Origin: Cinnamomum chago
Lineage: Eukaryota > Streptophyta > Magnoliopsida > Laurales > Lauraceae
Assembly: GCA_038049695.1 (NCBI GenBank)
Contig: CP142455.1
Location: 30,169,501 to 30,233,500, forward strand
Length of the DNA: 64,000 nt
Direction: 5' to 3'
The notes under the pieces were generated by a model. It was not told the DNA's origin. It saw only the letters and a program-made list of their open reading frames with translations, and made no database searches. The translations under genes were made by a program, and so were the position numbers. Below are positions 1 through 14,157 of this stretch, piece by piece (position 1 is the first letter of the stretch; each line of letters opens with the position of its first letter).

Positions 1-785
1 ATGCTAAAAAAAAAAATAAGGAAATCCATACAATGATCTCCAATCTCTGATCTCATCACAAAAACAATTAACATCATGAAAAGGGGGTCAAAGGGTTTCT
101 ATATACACCAAACTGGAATAATCAACAAAAAACACATGTATTAAATTCACAAATTATGTTTAGGTACTTGCCTTTTACCGGGGTTGAAAAATGCACAGAT
201 TCTAACAATACCCAAACCAAGATTCCCACACGCTCGAGAATAATCCTATCACCAATCTGACATAGAAGATGGGGTAAGAATATTCAGATGAACAGATCCA
301 TTGTATTCTTACCCAAAACCTAACATTGGAAAGATTAAGGATGTAACCTAAAAGTACAGATCTACTCCTAATGGTTTGAGGAGATGGTTACTTGGGATAA
401 GAAAGTTGAGCAAAAAATGATTGTGTCTTCAGGTCTTGATTCTGATGGCTAGATCCTAAAGTTGTAGAGGCTTAGGAAGTTGAAAGAGGAAGAAGACGAA
501 CGAGGAAACGAGAAGAGTTGCAGAGATAAGTGGGGAGGGATAAGTCGTGCGGTTATTAAAACTAGGGATTAGGTTAAGAAAATATCCTCTGGGCTTAAGT
601 CATTGGGTCAGATTGTGGGTTAGGTCACCTACCCATTAACCCAACTCACCAAACAACGCATCTAATCTAACGTGTGCCCCACTTAATCCTAACCACTTAA
701 ATAACTAAAATACATTTAACTAAAATAATAATAATATTCTAATTAAAATATAATAAAATATTATAAGCGGGACCGGGATCTTACA
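1..785 (-). mobile_element. Tekay/Del-like Ty3/gypsy LTR, 5' part of the 3' LTR (cut by window edge)
   Basis: Reading on the minus strand, the LTR starts at 785 with TGTAAGATCCCGG, directly after a purine tract and the chromodomain end of pol, which is where a 3' LTR should begin. It runs down to base 1 and leaves the window. The stretch 523-1 reappears inverted at 4050-4568. Using that copy as a guide, the full LTR would be roughly 2.9 kb once later insertions are removed. The far terminus and target duplication are outside the window. Confidence 0.8.
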
Positions 786-798
786 TTCTCCCTCCCTT
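786..798 (-). other. Polypurine tract of the Tekay-like element
   Basis: Minus-strand AAGGGAGGGAGAA lies immediately upstream of the LTR start TGTAAG. A purine run in this position primes plus-strand DNA synthesis in LTR retrotransposons. It fixes the LTR boundary and orientation. Confidence 0.75.
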
Positions 799-823
799 AG
801 GACATTTGGTCCTCCAAATGAAA

Positions 824-1336
824 TCATACCTCTGGAAGAAGATGCAGGTAAAGCTTCTTCACTTGGTCCCGAAGTTCCCAAGTGGCTTCTCGAGGACTAT
901 GGTGCTCCCACTGAACTTTCACCCAATGTATTGTCCGAGTCCTAAGAACTTGCTCCTTCGTGTCGATAATCTGAGAAGGTCGCTCAACATAGGTAACATC
1001 CGGCTGCAATTCCAATGGCTCATACTGCAACACATGAGATGGGTCTGCAATATATTTCTTCAACATCGAGACATGAAAAACATTATGCACCACTGACAAT
1101 GCTGCTAGTAAGGCCAATCTGTAAGCAACTTCTCCAATTCTTTCCAAGATCTCAAATGAACCGATATATCTCCGAGATAATTTCCCTTTCTGCCCAAACC
1201 TCAATGTTCCTCGCATTGGTGAAACCTTAAGAAACACATGTTCACCAATCTCGAATTGAAGATCTCTCCTCTTCAAGTCTGCATAACTCTTTTGTCGGCT
1301 TCTAGCAATTTTCAACCGATCATGGATTTGCTTCAC
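824..1336 (-). pseudogene. Ty3/gypsy integrase C-terminus with chromodomain
   Basis: About 170 residues are open on the minus strand. The first part (KGKLSRRYIGSFEILERIG) matches the beta-barrel region that follows the integrase core in plant chromoviruses. It continues through FHVSMLKKYI into a chromodomain-like end with WVKVQWEHHSPREATWE, the usual Tekay/Del closing motif. In chromoviruses this domain helps direct integration to particular chromatin. It sits just upstream of the polypurine tract, as expected for the end of pol. It is separated from the integrase core at 1397 by a frame disruption, so no complete polyprotein is encoded. Confidence 0.85.
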
Positions 1337-1396
1337 TTTCTCACTGGTATAACTAACAATAGATGGACCATGAAAACTCCTGACACCTATCTCCTC

Positions 1397-2060
1397 CTAA
1401 CAGATTGGGTTCCTGCATCGATATCCATACAACGCCTCAAATGGTGTCATGCCGATACTGGAATGATAACTATTATTGTATGCAAACTCGCACAATGGGA
1501 GACTTTTCTGCCAGTCCTTCCCAAAATCAAGGACGTAAGCTCGCAACATATCTTCCAGTGTTTGATTAGTCCTTTCAGTTTGACCGTCAGTCTGAGGATG
1601 ATATGTTGTACTAAAATTCATTGTTGTGCCCAGAGCTTCCTGAAGTTCAGTCCAAAATTTGCCCAAAAATCTAGGATCTTTGTCTGGTACAATCGACCGG
1701 GGAACACCATGAGTTGTGACAACCTTCTCCATGTACATTCGAGCTAATTCATCTCGAAGTGTCTTCATACTCATTGGTAAGAAATGTGCCACCTTAGTTA
1801 ATCTGTCAACTATCACCCAGATGCTATCTTTGTTATGCATTGATGGCAACCCAGAGATAAAATCCATCGTTATGCGTTCTCATTTCCAGTCAGACACTTC
1901 CAACTATTTTAAAAGTCCTGGGGGTTGCTTCCGTTCTACCTTTACTTGTTAACACACCAAGCATCTTGCTGTAAATTTTGCTACATCCCTCTTCATATTA
2001 CTCTACCGATAATGATTAAGCAGGTTCTGGTACATCTTTGTACTACCCGGATGAATAGTA
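1397..2060 (-). pseudogene. Ty3/gypsy integrase core and zinc-binding region (Tekay-like)
   Basis: The open part 1867-1397 reads from DFISGLPSMHNKDSIWVIVD through PDKDPRFLGKFW, YHPQTDGQTERTNQTLE and FAYNNSYHSSIGMTPFEALY. These are the D, D and E regions of a retroviral-type integrase (DDE). The second Asp lies in PDKDPRF where SDRDPRF is usual. Upstream, about 2060-1950, the zinc-binding part is recognisable from HPGSTKMYQNL to ARCLVC but is followed by a stop. The enzyme would insert element DNA into the chromosome. This copy is broken and cannot act. Confidence 0.85.
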
Positions 2061-2339
2061 TAAGAGGAATGATGCCTCTGTCATGATCTCATTCTTCGGT
2101 CCTTCTATATTTTGCACACATAACTGATCTTGAAAGTACAACACACCCTCCACTATTATGAAGTTTGGTCTACTGTCAATCTGTTCAATCACTTGAGCTA
2201 GCTATGGATCCTCTGCTTGTCTGCTTTTGATCCTGTTCAAGATTTCTGGTTCCCAAACAAACATGTGGGCCAACATAACCTTGTCATCAACTGGTTGCAA
2301 AGACACTCCCAAATCGAGGAAAATTTCTGCCCAAGACCA

Positions 2340-3047
2340 TTATGCCCTCAAGCATGCATTAGTTGTTGCCCTTCGACTCAAAGCATCAACCACTACATTG
2401 GCTTTCCCGGGATGATATTTGATTGGAAAATCAAAATCCTTCATGTATTCCATCCACTGGGTCTGTCTCATGTTCAATTCAGGCTGAGTAAACAAATATT
2501 GAAGACTTCGATGGTCTGAATGAATTTCAAACTTCACACCATATAGGTAATGACGCCACATTTTCAATGCCATGACCACTGCTGCAAGTTCCAAATCATG
2601 AGTGGCATACTTTTTCTCATGCTCTTTCAATTGTCTAGAGCCATAAGCCACTACTTTCCCATCTTGCATAAGTACACATCCCAATCCAACCTTCGACGCA
2701 TCTGTATGAATAACAAATCTACCATTCTTTGTAGGCAATGTAAGCACTGGAGCTGTAGTCAACCTATTCTTTAACTCCTGAAAACTTGTTTCACATTCGT
2801 CAGTCCACACGAACGGTACATCTTTTCGTGTTAATTTGGTCAATGGAGCAGCAATGGATGAAAACCCTTTCACAAATCTTCTGTAGTAACCTGCTAAACC
2901 CAAGAAACTACGAATCTCTATTACTGACATTGGTCTCTGCCACTTGACCACTGCCTCAATTTTTCCTGGATCTACCGCCAAACCTTTTTTGCTGATGATG
3001 TGACCTAAGAAAATTATTTGTTGAAGCCAGAATTCGCACTTACTCAA
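2340..3047 (-). pseudogene. Ty3/gypsy reverse transcriptase thumb and RNase H (Tekay-like)
   Basis: A 235-residue open stretch starts [19 protein letters not shown], the usual region after the RT palm. It continues through [20 protein letters not shown] and [16 protein letters not shown], then the RNase H part [37 protein letters not shown] and [14 protein letters not shown], ending in [12 protein letters not shown]. Catalytic Asp, Glu and Asp positions of RNase H are visible. RNase H removes the RNA strand during reverse transcription. The upstream palm is in another frame, so the coding unit is split. Confidence 0.88.
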
Positions 3048-3059
3048 CTTGGCATAGAG

Positions 3060-3704
3060 TTAATGCTCTCTCAAAGTCTGCAATGCTGACCTCAAATGTT
3101 GCTCATGGTCTTCTCGAGACCGAGAATATACTAACACGTCGTCTATAAAAACAACGATAAACTGGTCAAGAAATAGAGCAAATATATTATTCATCAAGGC
3201 CATAAATACTCCTGGAGCATTGGTTAACCCGAATGGCATTACCAAAGACTCGTGGTGGCCATATCTCGTTCTGAATGCTGTCTTCTGAATGTCCTGACTG
3301 CGAACTCTGAGCTGGTGATATCCTGATCTTCATTCTATCTTTGAGAAATATTCAGCTCCCTGAAGCTGATCAAACAATTCATCGATCCTTGGGAGAGGGT
3401 ATTTGTTCTTAATTGTGGTCTGATTGAGTTGTCGATAATCTATACACATCCTCATAGAACCATCCTTCTTCTTCACAAATAGGACCGGCGCACCCCAAGG
3501 TGATACACTTGGCCTCACAAATCCCTTGTCCAACAAATCCTGCAATTGAGTTTTCAACTCTCTGAACTCTGCTGGAGCTATTCTATATGGAGCTTTACAA
3601 ATCGCAGCTGTCCCTGGCACCAATTCAATCGAAAAGTCTATCTCCCTGACTGGAGGTAAGTCTGGAATTTCATCTGGGAAAACATCCGGGAACTCACAGA
3701 TCAC
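3060..3704 (-). pseudogene. Ty3/gypsy reverse transcriptase palm (Tekay-like)
   Basis: Two minus-strand segments make up the RT finger and palm. 3704-3330 carries [53 protein letters not shown] and ends at FSKIE. 3245-3060 carries [17 protein letters not shown] and the catalytic box [11 protein letters not shown] with both Asp residues. The stretch between them is frameshifted. This is the DNA-polymerising domain of a chromovirus, inactive here because of the breaks. Confidence 0.87.
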
Positions 3705-3728
3705 TGGAATATCCTCTGCCCCTTTTGA

Positions 3729-4055
3729 CTATTTATCCTCCGTGATAAACTCTAAATATCCTTCACATCCAGATTTCAACAATCTTTCTGCTTTCAATGC
3801 CGAGATCCTGCATGTCCAAATCGGTTTCCTCCGACCAACAAATTCAATAGTGTCCGAATGCAATGACAACTTGATTGTTTTATTAAAACAGTCCGTCACT
3901 GCTCTATAGGCAGCTAGCCAGTCCATACCAAGTATAACATTGAAATCCTTCATCGTTAAAAGAATCAGGTCTGCAGGTAAGATGAAATCCCCAATTTGAA
4001 CTTGGGTACTCGGAAAATATTGGTGGCAACGAACCTGCTTGCCCACTGGCTGCAA
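3729..4055 (-). pseudogene. Ty3/gypsy aspartic protease C-terminal part (Tekay-like)
   Basis: About 108 residues contain DFNVILGMDWLAAYRAVTD, the characteristic segment downstream of the catalytic Asp in plant chromovirus proteases. The catalytic D-T/S-G segment itself is missing: the pol similarity stops near 4055, where an inverted LTR copy begins. Gag and its zinc knuckle are also absent. The element therefore lost its 5' half by rearrangement and not by slow decay alone. Confidence 0.8.
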
Positions 4056-4917
4056 CTCTTCTCATTTCCTCGTTCGTGTTCTTCCTTTTTCAACTTCCCA
4101 AGCCTCTGCAACTTTAGGATCCAGCCATCAGAATCAAGATCTGAAGACACAATCATTCTTGGCTCAACTTTCTTATCCCAGGTAACCATCTCTTCAAACC
4201 ATTAGGAGTAGATCTGTACTTTTAGGTTACATCCTTAATCTTTCCAATGTTAGGTTTTGGGTAGGAATACAATGGATCTGTTCATCTGAACATTCCCCAT
4301 CTTCTATGTCAGATTGGTGATATGATTATTCTCGAGCACTGTGGGAATCTCTGTTTGGGTATTGGTTAGGATCTGTGCATTTTTCAACCCCGGTAAAAGA
4401 CAAGTACCTAAACATAATTTGTGAATTTAATACATGTGTTTTTCGTTGATTATTCCAGTTTGGTGCATATAGAAACCCTTTGAAGCCCTTTTTATGATGT
4501 TAATTGTTTTTGTGATAAGATCGGAGATTGGAGATCATTGTATGGATTTCCTTACTTTTTTCTAGCATTACTGTCGACCCAAAGAGGACTGGATCTGTCA
4601 TAGTTCCCGGATGCAAAACGTGGGGCCTTATTACTGTGCATTGGTTGTGGGCCCCAGGTGGACCCCACTGATGATTGATCAAGACCGTAGATTCGATAGT
4701 GGACCCACGGGCGACCATAGGGATGGCGGACCCATGTGAGGTGGGCCTTGTTGGGTCCACCATCCAACGACCCAAAGGTGGCTGACTGCATAAAAAAAAG
4801 GGGAAATTCCATTTTTGGGATTGTGGGGCCCAGGTGGGCCACCGATCGCATATCAGATCCCTACAACTTGTAGAGGGGTCTTGGGTGACTATGTTGATGG
4901 CACTACAAGAAAATTGA

Positions 4918-5515
4918 CATTTAGCAGCGGTTCATAGCGGCGGTTTTTTTGTTCGTCACTACATCTAATATTATGGTGAGTACAGCGGCGGAAAATATAT
5001 TTTGCTGCTAATAAGCACATATTGCGATGGAAATTGTATTGTGCTGCTATTGAAGAGGGTTTTTGTTAATATATAGCGGCAGAAATTATACTTTGCTGCT
5101 ATAAACGTATTTATATATATTGAAAACATATGTATAACAGCAGAAAATGTATAATGCCACTATAAACACTTAATTATAGCGACGGAAAATATATTCTGTC
5201 ACTACATCCATCACTATTTCAAACTTTTACTTATTTTACGTATAATAGTAGAACATATATTCTGTCACTACTTCAAATACACTTTTACTATATATAGCAG
5301 CAGAAAATATATTCCGTCACTACATCCACTATTTAAGTATATATATAGCAGCGAAAAATATATTCCATCGCTACATCAAATACATCTTACAACCATACAT
5401 ATAACAGCGGTAAATGTAGTATGTCACTATATATCGGTAAGTAACATAGCAGTTGTACTGTAAGTGCCACTACCGTTATATACGTATATAGCAGCGGAAA
5501 GTACATTCCGCTGCT
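4918..5515 (+). repeat. CACTA-1 left subterminal repeats
   Basis: About 600 bases contain many variants of a unit of the form AGCAGCGGAAAATATATTCC followed by GTCACTAC or GCTGCTA, in both orientations. Such subterminal arrays are where the CACTA transposase binds. The matching array lies at 10398-10712. Confidence 0.8.
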
Positions 5516-5539
5516 ATGCGCTCTTCACTCCCATGCTAT

Positions 5540-6123
5540 ACGTTTCCATGCGTTTAAACCTATCCAAAACCTATCTTCACTGCCTAATCCAAAACCTCTA
5601 CACTCTTCTTCACTCCCTAATCCAAAACCTGGATAGTCTTCCCCAAAACCCTAATCTAAAGCCTCGACAGTCTTCCCCAAAACCCTAATCCATCCTCTTA
5701 TCTCGTCGTCCAGTGCCAAAACCTCTCTTCGTCTTCCCCAAAACCCTAATCTCTGAGATCTCTTCCCCAAAACCCTAATCTACACATTGGTTGATTTGTT
5801 TGGAGCTTCCAGCAGCTTTGAGGTTGCAGACCTGATCGACATCGGAAAAGAAGAAGCAGAAGCCAAAGACCTGAGCTTGGGCCCAGCTCAATCTCTGCTT
5901 GGCTTCCTTCACATTCTTCTACTCACTCACTGAGTTCACCTTTTCTTTCCCGTTTCGCTTCTGCTGCAGAACGACTCCAAACGGAAGAAAACGAAAACAT
6001 TCCCACCATCTCTCTCTCTCTCTCTCTCTCTCAAATGCGAACTCGATTTCTAGGGTTTTGAGAAATCTACTTTTCTGCGATCCGATTGGAAATCTCGAAA
6101 TCTCTTCGAAATAGGCACGAAGA
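5540..6123 (+). promoter_or_regulatory. Probable captured VPS11 upstream region with repeated telo-box-like motifs
   Basis: Immediately before the VPS11 start codon there is a CT-rich leader with a run of CT repeats (6010-6032). Farther up, several copies of AAAACCCTAATC lie at about 5645-5780. AAACCCTAA is the plant telo-box found in many housekeeping promoters. The motif repeats at short intervals here, so part of it may be local duplication. That the segment came along with the VPS11 exon is an inference. Confidence 0.45.
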
Positions 6124-6345
6124 ATGTACCAGTGGAGGAAATTCGAGTTCTTCGAGGAGAAATCCTCAGGGAAATCCTCGATCCCAAACGAAGTAGAGGG
6201 AAAGATCGAGTGCTGTTCGAGCGGGAGAGGGAAAATCGTCGTCGGATGTGATGATGGTACTGTTAATTTCCTCGATCGAGGGCTCAGATTCATCCAAGGT
6301 TTCCCTGCTCATGCATCATCCGTTCTCTTCCTCCAACAGCTTAAG
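6124..6345 (+). pseudogene. VPS11: Captured exon 1 of VPS11 (vacuolar protein sorting 11)
   Basis: The 74 codons begin MYQWRKFEFFEEK, continue through IECCSSGRGKIVVGCDDGT and VNFLDRGLRFIQGF, and end in SSVLFLQQLK, after which CTTAAG|GTATAAG forms a splice donor. This matches the N-terminus of plant VPS11, a shared core subunit of the HOPS and CORVET tethering complexes at vacuole and endosome membranes. Only the start of the N-terminal beta-propeller is present. The next VPS11 exon is not found downstream, so the element carries a first-exon fragment with an open frame. A chimeric transcript that starts here is possible but not shown by the sequence. Confidence 0.85.
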
Positions 6346-9791
<3,446 letters not shown>

Positions 9792-9895
9792 ATGATGGGT
9801 TAGAATCTGTTAGCTCGTATGCTACAGGGGAAAGTGACAAGGAGCCAGATCATTACTCGTTAGACACCAGAAAAACATGGAGCACAAAACAGTAG
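9792..9895 (+). pseudogene. Unidentified terminal-exon-like segment in CACTA-1
   Basis: After an acceptor-like AATGATGCAG, an open stretch of 34 codons contains DDGLESVSSYATGESDKEPD and ends KTWSTKQ followed by TAG. Codon use and the acceptor suggest a last exon of a captured gene, or the 3' end of the element's own transcript. I do not recognise the protein. Confidence 0.35.
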
Positions 9896-10397
9896 ATGAA
9901 GCACAAGCAGTAGCTGGCAGTGAACAAGCTTGAGTCAGAGAACACCTGCCTGGGAAAAGATCAGAGGATAGCAAAACACCGCACCATCATTGCAGTGTTG
10001 GTTTGGATCATATGAATGGGCCTTGGTTTGTTGATTTGAACCACTGATTAGATGGGCACATCAAGGTAATGAGATGGCCAAATGCAGATCTTGAAATTAG
10101 ACATTTGAGCTGAATTTTGTGTTGGTGGAACCATGGTTATTGTGAAGCAGCCATTGTATTTTTTTTTTTATAGCAAGTGTAGAGATCATTTCACATTGAG
10201 TTCCTATGTAACAAATTAGCACAGTTGTGTCTAGATCCCATAATCTTCTTTTTGTGTTACAAATATTGGGCAGGGCCAACTTTTTTAAAATCAGAAGTGT
10301 CTTTTCTTACTCTCCTGCTCATTTAAGACCTATAATAAAACATATAATAAAGACACCCAATAAATAAATACTAAATTGACTTGAGGAAGTTGTATGG

Positions 10398-10712
10398 GTT
10401 TTTAGCAGCAGTTTGTGATGTTTGCTGCTACAAGTTACATGGGGTTTCTGCAGCAGTTTGTGATGTCTGCTGCTACAAGTTGCATGAGTTTTCAGCAGCA
10501 GTTTGTAATGTCTGCTGCTATAAGATACAATAATTAGTGGTGGTTTAAATCCGCCGCTATTGATAATTTTTTAGTAGCAATTCCGTATTCCGCTGCAAAT
10601 ACAATCAGCAACAAGATCTTCTACGACAAAAGTGGCGGCGGACATTTTTCCGCCGCTAAAGGTATTAGTGGCAGTTTTCATACATATAGCAGCGGTTTTT
10701 ATCCGCCGCTAA
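10398..10712 (-). repeat. CACTA-1 right subterminal repeats
   Basis: Repeated units such as AGCAGCAGTTTGTGATGT and CCGCCGCTA are the counterpart of the left array at 4918-5515. They lie just inside the right terminus. Confidence 0.8.
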
Positions 10713-12127
10713 ATGTAATTTTTCTTGTAGTGTGGGGTTTGATCGTGAGCCTTTTGATCGGTGGGCCACTATCCCAAGTGCACAGAGGCTAAGACGCTGG
10801 ACTCCACTACAGAACACGTTCTGTGATGAGAAGAAAAGGTAGATGGTGATGACGTGTATAGTTGAGTGAAAAGAGATGATGGGAGGTGACGTGTGTGGAA
10901 ATGGAAGAATTAAAAAGGTGGTGACGTGTGTGTGGGGATAGGAGAGAGAGAATGATGATGGCTTGGGGGGGGTTTGACCTGGGGTTGAATGGGAGAAAAA
11001 GGAGTTTTCCCATGTGGCAGCAAACAGAACTTAAATTATCCACCTTGTCCATTAGTTTCTTGAATTTAAAAAAGAAAAGGAAGATCCTTTGCTTTTAATA
11101 AATCTAAATTAAAACCTTTGGCTTATTTTATAATGAATTGAATTGGGAAAATATTTGGGATAGAGTCCTTGGGTTTTCTAAAATTATAAATTAAGATTGT
11201 GATTTATCATTATTTACAAATTAAATATTAAATGATATCTTTGGTTTTTAATGTGTTAAAAATTATATTTTTGTACTTTGTTAATTGGATTTTTGGACCT
11301 GAGTAAATACCATTCGGGTAAACGGTATCTTACTAACGTAGGGTTTAGTGCTTCGTATGACCTCGGGAAAATCCTAATGGATTCAAGTTCAACCCATCTC
11401 TATTGGAAAACCCTTAATTGAGTCTATGCACCATTGATGGAGAAGGGATGCGTTGCTCTTATATTTATTAGAGATTCCTATGGTTGTTGGGTACAAGACC
11501 TTATGTTTGACCTTAGGATCGATTAGTATTTATATCTTAATCTTCACATGCATATATATGTTGGTTTAGGATATGTATCCCTTTAGATGCATACCCCATT
11601 GTGTGTTATGGACTATAAAGTAACTTGGCAAGTTTTGTATGACAATTTGATTATGATATGGAATGTGGAATGGCCAGCACTTTACTTTGACTTAGGACTC
11701 TTGTGTCGGATCTTTATTATTCAGGTCTATTATGCTTATATGCTTATGTTTATGGGGGTCATTTATGGACGACTGCAGATTGATATATGGACGGTTGATC
11801 ACCGATGTGACCGGATCACTTATAATCCGCTATGAATGTGAACAGGTTATCCTGTTTTTTTTATTTGATCGGTTTATGACCACCGACGTTATGGACGGGC
11901 TTTCCCGATTTATTTAGGGCTAACCACCCTAAACGGGGACACTTGTCTTCGTGTGAATCATATTGCTGCTTTTGCTTTGTTTGGATTATGTTATACGTTC
12001 TTTCTTGTCATTGTCATTGTCATTACTTCTATATGATCACACTTGTCTATATTCTTCTCATTGTTGTAAAAATTTTGAATTATGATTATGTACTTGTTAT
12101 TTACTTTGTAATATTTGGTGTATAGGT

Positions 12128-12235
12128 ACCGAGCCCTACTTTACCGAGGAGACAGAGGAGGGTCAAACGTTTCAAACGTTTGAGCCAACTGTTGAACCCG
12201 AGTGGGATGCCGAAGATGGCTTTGAAGCCGTCTGA
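12128..12235 (+). other. Short acidic reading frame inside the Tekay-like LTR
   Basis: 35 codons before a TGA, starting within GGTACCGAGCCC after an acceptor-like TGTATAG, encode an acidic, Thr-rich peptide containing TEPYFTEETEEGQTFQTFEP and EWDAEDGFEAV. The solo LTR at 26378-28831 has a Thr/Pro-rich open stretch at the corresponding place (minus strand, about 26760-26680). There is no start codon in the segment. It could be a protein tail, a terminal exon, or chance. Confidence 0.3.
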
Positions 12236-12399
12236 GTCTACACAAGAGAGAACGTCATCTTAGAATTTCTTTAGATGAACTTTCTTTAATGATAAACTTT
12301 TCCTTAGTAATTGTTTGATTTATCCTGCAACTTTAATTATTATTCCTTCATCTGATGATTACGTTGGGTTACATTTCACTACACCATAATAATCAATTA

Positions 12400-12750
12400 G
12401 TAACGGATCTACAGCCGTTACAAAAAATATTAGTAACGGTTATTTTACGTTGACACAACTGCGTCACAAATGAAAAGTAACGGAAGTTAGTAACACTTAA
12501 TAACCGTTAGAAATATTACTAACGGTTATGAACTGTGACTGAAATTAATTTCAGCAACACATCTATAATCGTTACAATTTATTAGTAACGGTTATTAATT
12601 TTGTTCATAGTTTGTTCCCAACGGATAAAACTGTTGGTAATTCCCACTTTCTGACGCATATATAACTATTTGGTCAACCTATTTGTAACGGTTGGAGTCC
12701 GTTACTAAGTATTATATTTGTAACGGTTTATATCCGTTACTAAGTATTTG
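12400..12750 (+). repeat. CACTA-2 left subterminal repeats
   Basis: Many copies of AGTAACGGTTAT, CCGTTAC and AACCGTTA in both orientations. A shorter matching cluster lies at about 20435-20520 near the other end. They are the likely transposase-binding array. Confidence 0.75.
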
Positions 12751-13047
12751 TTGTTTAAAAAAAACAACAATAGAATTTCCTGATCAATTTCTGACAGGCC
12801 ACCTACAATACTTCTGACTACATAGATACTAAATGTTATATTGCTAAATGACACTTGCTATCAAAATTGAAAGAATCATGAAACCACATCCCCATGTGGG
12901 ATCAACACGTGAAAATAAAAAATATATTTCAATGCTGAAAACTTACTGCAGTCTTAAAAGGCATATATCTCTAGAGATACAACAGAATGAATATCCAACA
13001 TGAATCAATGACACATCCAAAATGACATAAAGAAGAGAAAACCTTAC

Positions 13048-13444
13048 TTGTTCATTACCTCGTATTTTCATGAATCCATGCAATAATTCACGTTTGTAGT
13101 GGCAGTCACCGCTTAGATGGCCAGCACGTATCTGAATTTGTGAGAGAAACCATCGAGAGCAAACCTTAGGGATTAAAGAGAACTCCAAGTCTCATGCACT
13201 AAACACAAGTTATGTAAAGTTGATATAGAAAACAAAAAACCAGCTAGAATAAATCAGAGTTTAGGAACCATCAGAGCACATACTATATGAAAAGAATCCA
13301 AATTACCTCGCTGCAAGCATGATGGGCAGACTTAGCCCAGTCCAAATTTGCAGCCCGGCAGTCATCATACGCATGGATTAGCTCATGGATAACAACTTGG
13401 TTGACTTCATCTTGAATATTCATATGATTACTACATACCATTAT
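13048..13444 (-). pseudogene. ATP23: Captured two-exon fragment of ATP23 (mitochondrial inner-membrane metalloprotease)
   Basis: Exon 13444-13307 encodes MVCSNHMNIQDEVNQVV then IHELIHAYDDCRAANLDW and SAHHACSE. It includes the HExxH-type zinc motif HELIH with catalytic Glu. After a 175-bp intron, exon 13131-13048 encodes IRAGHLSGDCHYKREL and LHGFMKIRGNEQ. Both match plant ATP23 (Ku70-binding family), which processes ATP synthase subunit 6 in yeast mitochondria. Acceptor and donor sites are canonical (GAG|GTAATT, TTCAG|ATACG). N-terminal and C-terminal parts are missing. Confidence 0.85.
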
Positions 13445-13989
13445 CTGATGATACATAAAAAAAGGCAGGTAAGTACCATAATCAAATAAATGGTGTCAGT
13501 TGTTCATAGTAGCATCCACACCAACATAATATGCATCTCATCTGTCTGTCCAAAAGATCATCTTCTTATAAAAGAAAGAGAAATTTACATATTAACAACT
13601 GCAGCTCTTTATAATTAAAATTAGCCACCTGCGTATTCTACTTTAGCCCATAAACACCTCTAGGCTCTAGTAATCATTGGAAAATCTCAGTTAACCACCT
13701 TGACTAGTTTTTTCCTGATAAATGAAATCCACTGTCTCACGCAATTTAAAACTATTGAAAATGTAAAAGAGACTGCATATTTATGTTCTCTAGTATAGAA
13801 TAAAAGATCAACCCAATTGATATGAAGAAACAAACTTCGCAGCAACAATAAGTTAAAAGTAGATTGTATCCCAAAATGGGAATGTTTCAGTTACATTAAT
13901 CAGACCAGGCCTTGCATCTTTCACCTGATATGAGCATACAAAGTCCAAATAGAAGAGTGATGTGATAGGCAAAATGCTTGAAAATTTAC

Positions 13990-14046
13990 CATAGATTGTG
14001 TTCGTTGGATTCATGGCAGCCTGATTCTTCGCTGCATCTCCAACAT
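13990..14046 (-). pseudogene. Captured HSP70-like exon fragment
   Basis: A 57-bp exon-like segment between GTTGCAG| and CTATG|GTAAAT encodes DVGDAAKNQAAMNPTNTIY. This resembles the N-terminal ATPase-domain segment GDAAKNQxAMNPxNT of HSP70 chaperones. HSP70s have Leu-Ile where this copy has Asp-Val before GDAAKNQ. Flanking short open pieces at 13882-13925 (VKDARPGLIN) and 14050-14088 (GLDCEDLKR) also look exon-like but are not recognised. The fragment is too short to function. Confidence 0.55.
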
Positions 14047-14157
14047 CTGCAACACCAACCCTTTTCAGATCTTCACAGTCCAGACCCTGCATTATTGATT
14101 GAAAGACAATCAGACAAAACCAGAAGTAACATATAAATCAACATTGACAGGAGTTAC

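Larger units (their letters stand above)
1..4568. repeat. Head-to-head inverted LTR repeats, 1-523 and 4050-4568
   Basis: The first 523 bases and 4050-4568 are reverse complements with scattered mismatches. For example, ATGCTA at base 1 pairs with TAGCAT at 4563-4568, and the segment around 387-450 pairs with 4129-4190. The left arm is cut by the window edge. In a normal LTR retrotransposon the two LTRs are direct repeats, so this arrangement is a rearrangement. Confidence 0.85.

Noticed and set aside
3965-4189. Small minus-strand protein beginning MVTWDKKVEPR
   Set aside because: It falls across the inverted LTR copy. The same text with a stop occurs in the left arm, so it is LTR sequence that happens to be open.
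5464-5688. Short plus-strand protein before VPS11
   Set aside because: It overlaps subterminal repeats and telo-box repeats, and its composition follows the repeats.
10807-11052. Minus-strand 81-residue protein after CACTA-1
   Set aside because: It lies within the LTR block, is His/Ser-rich and has no domain.
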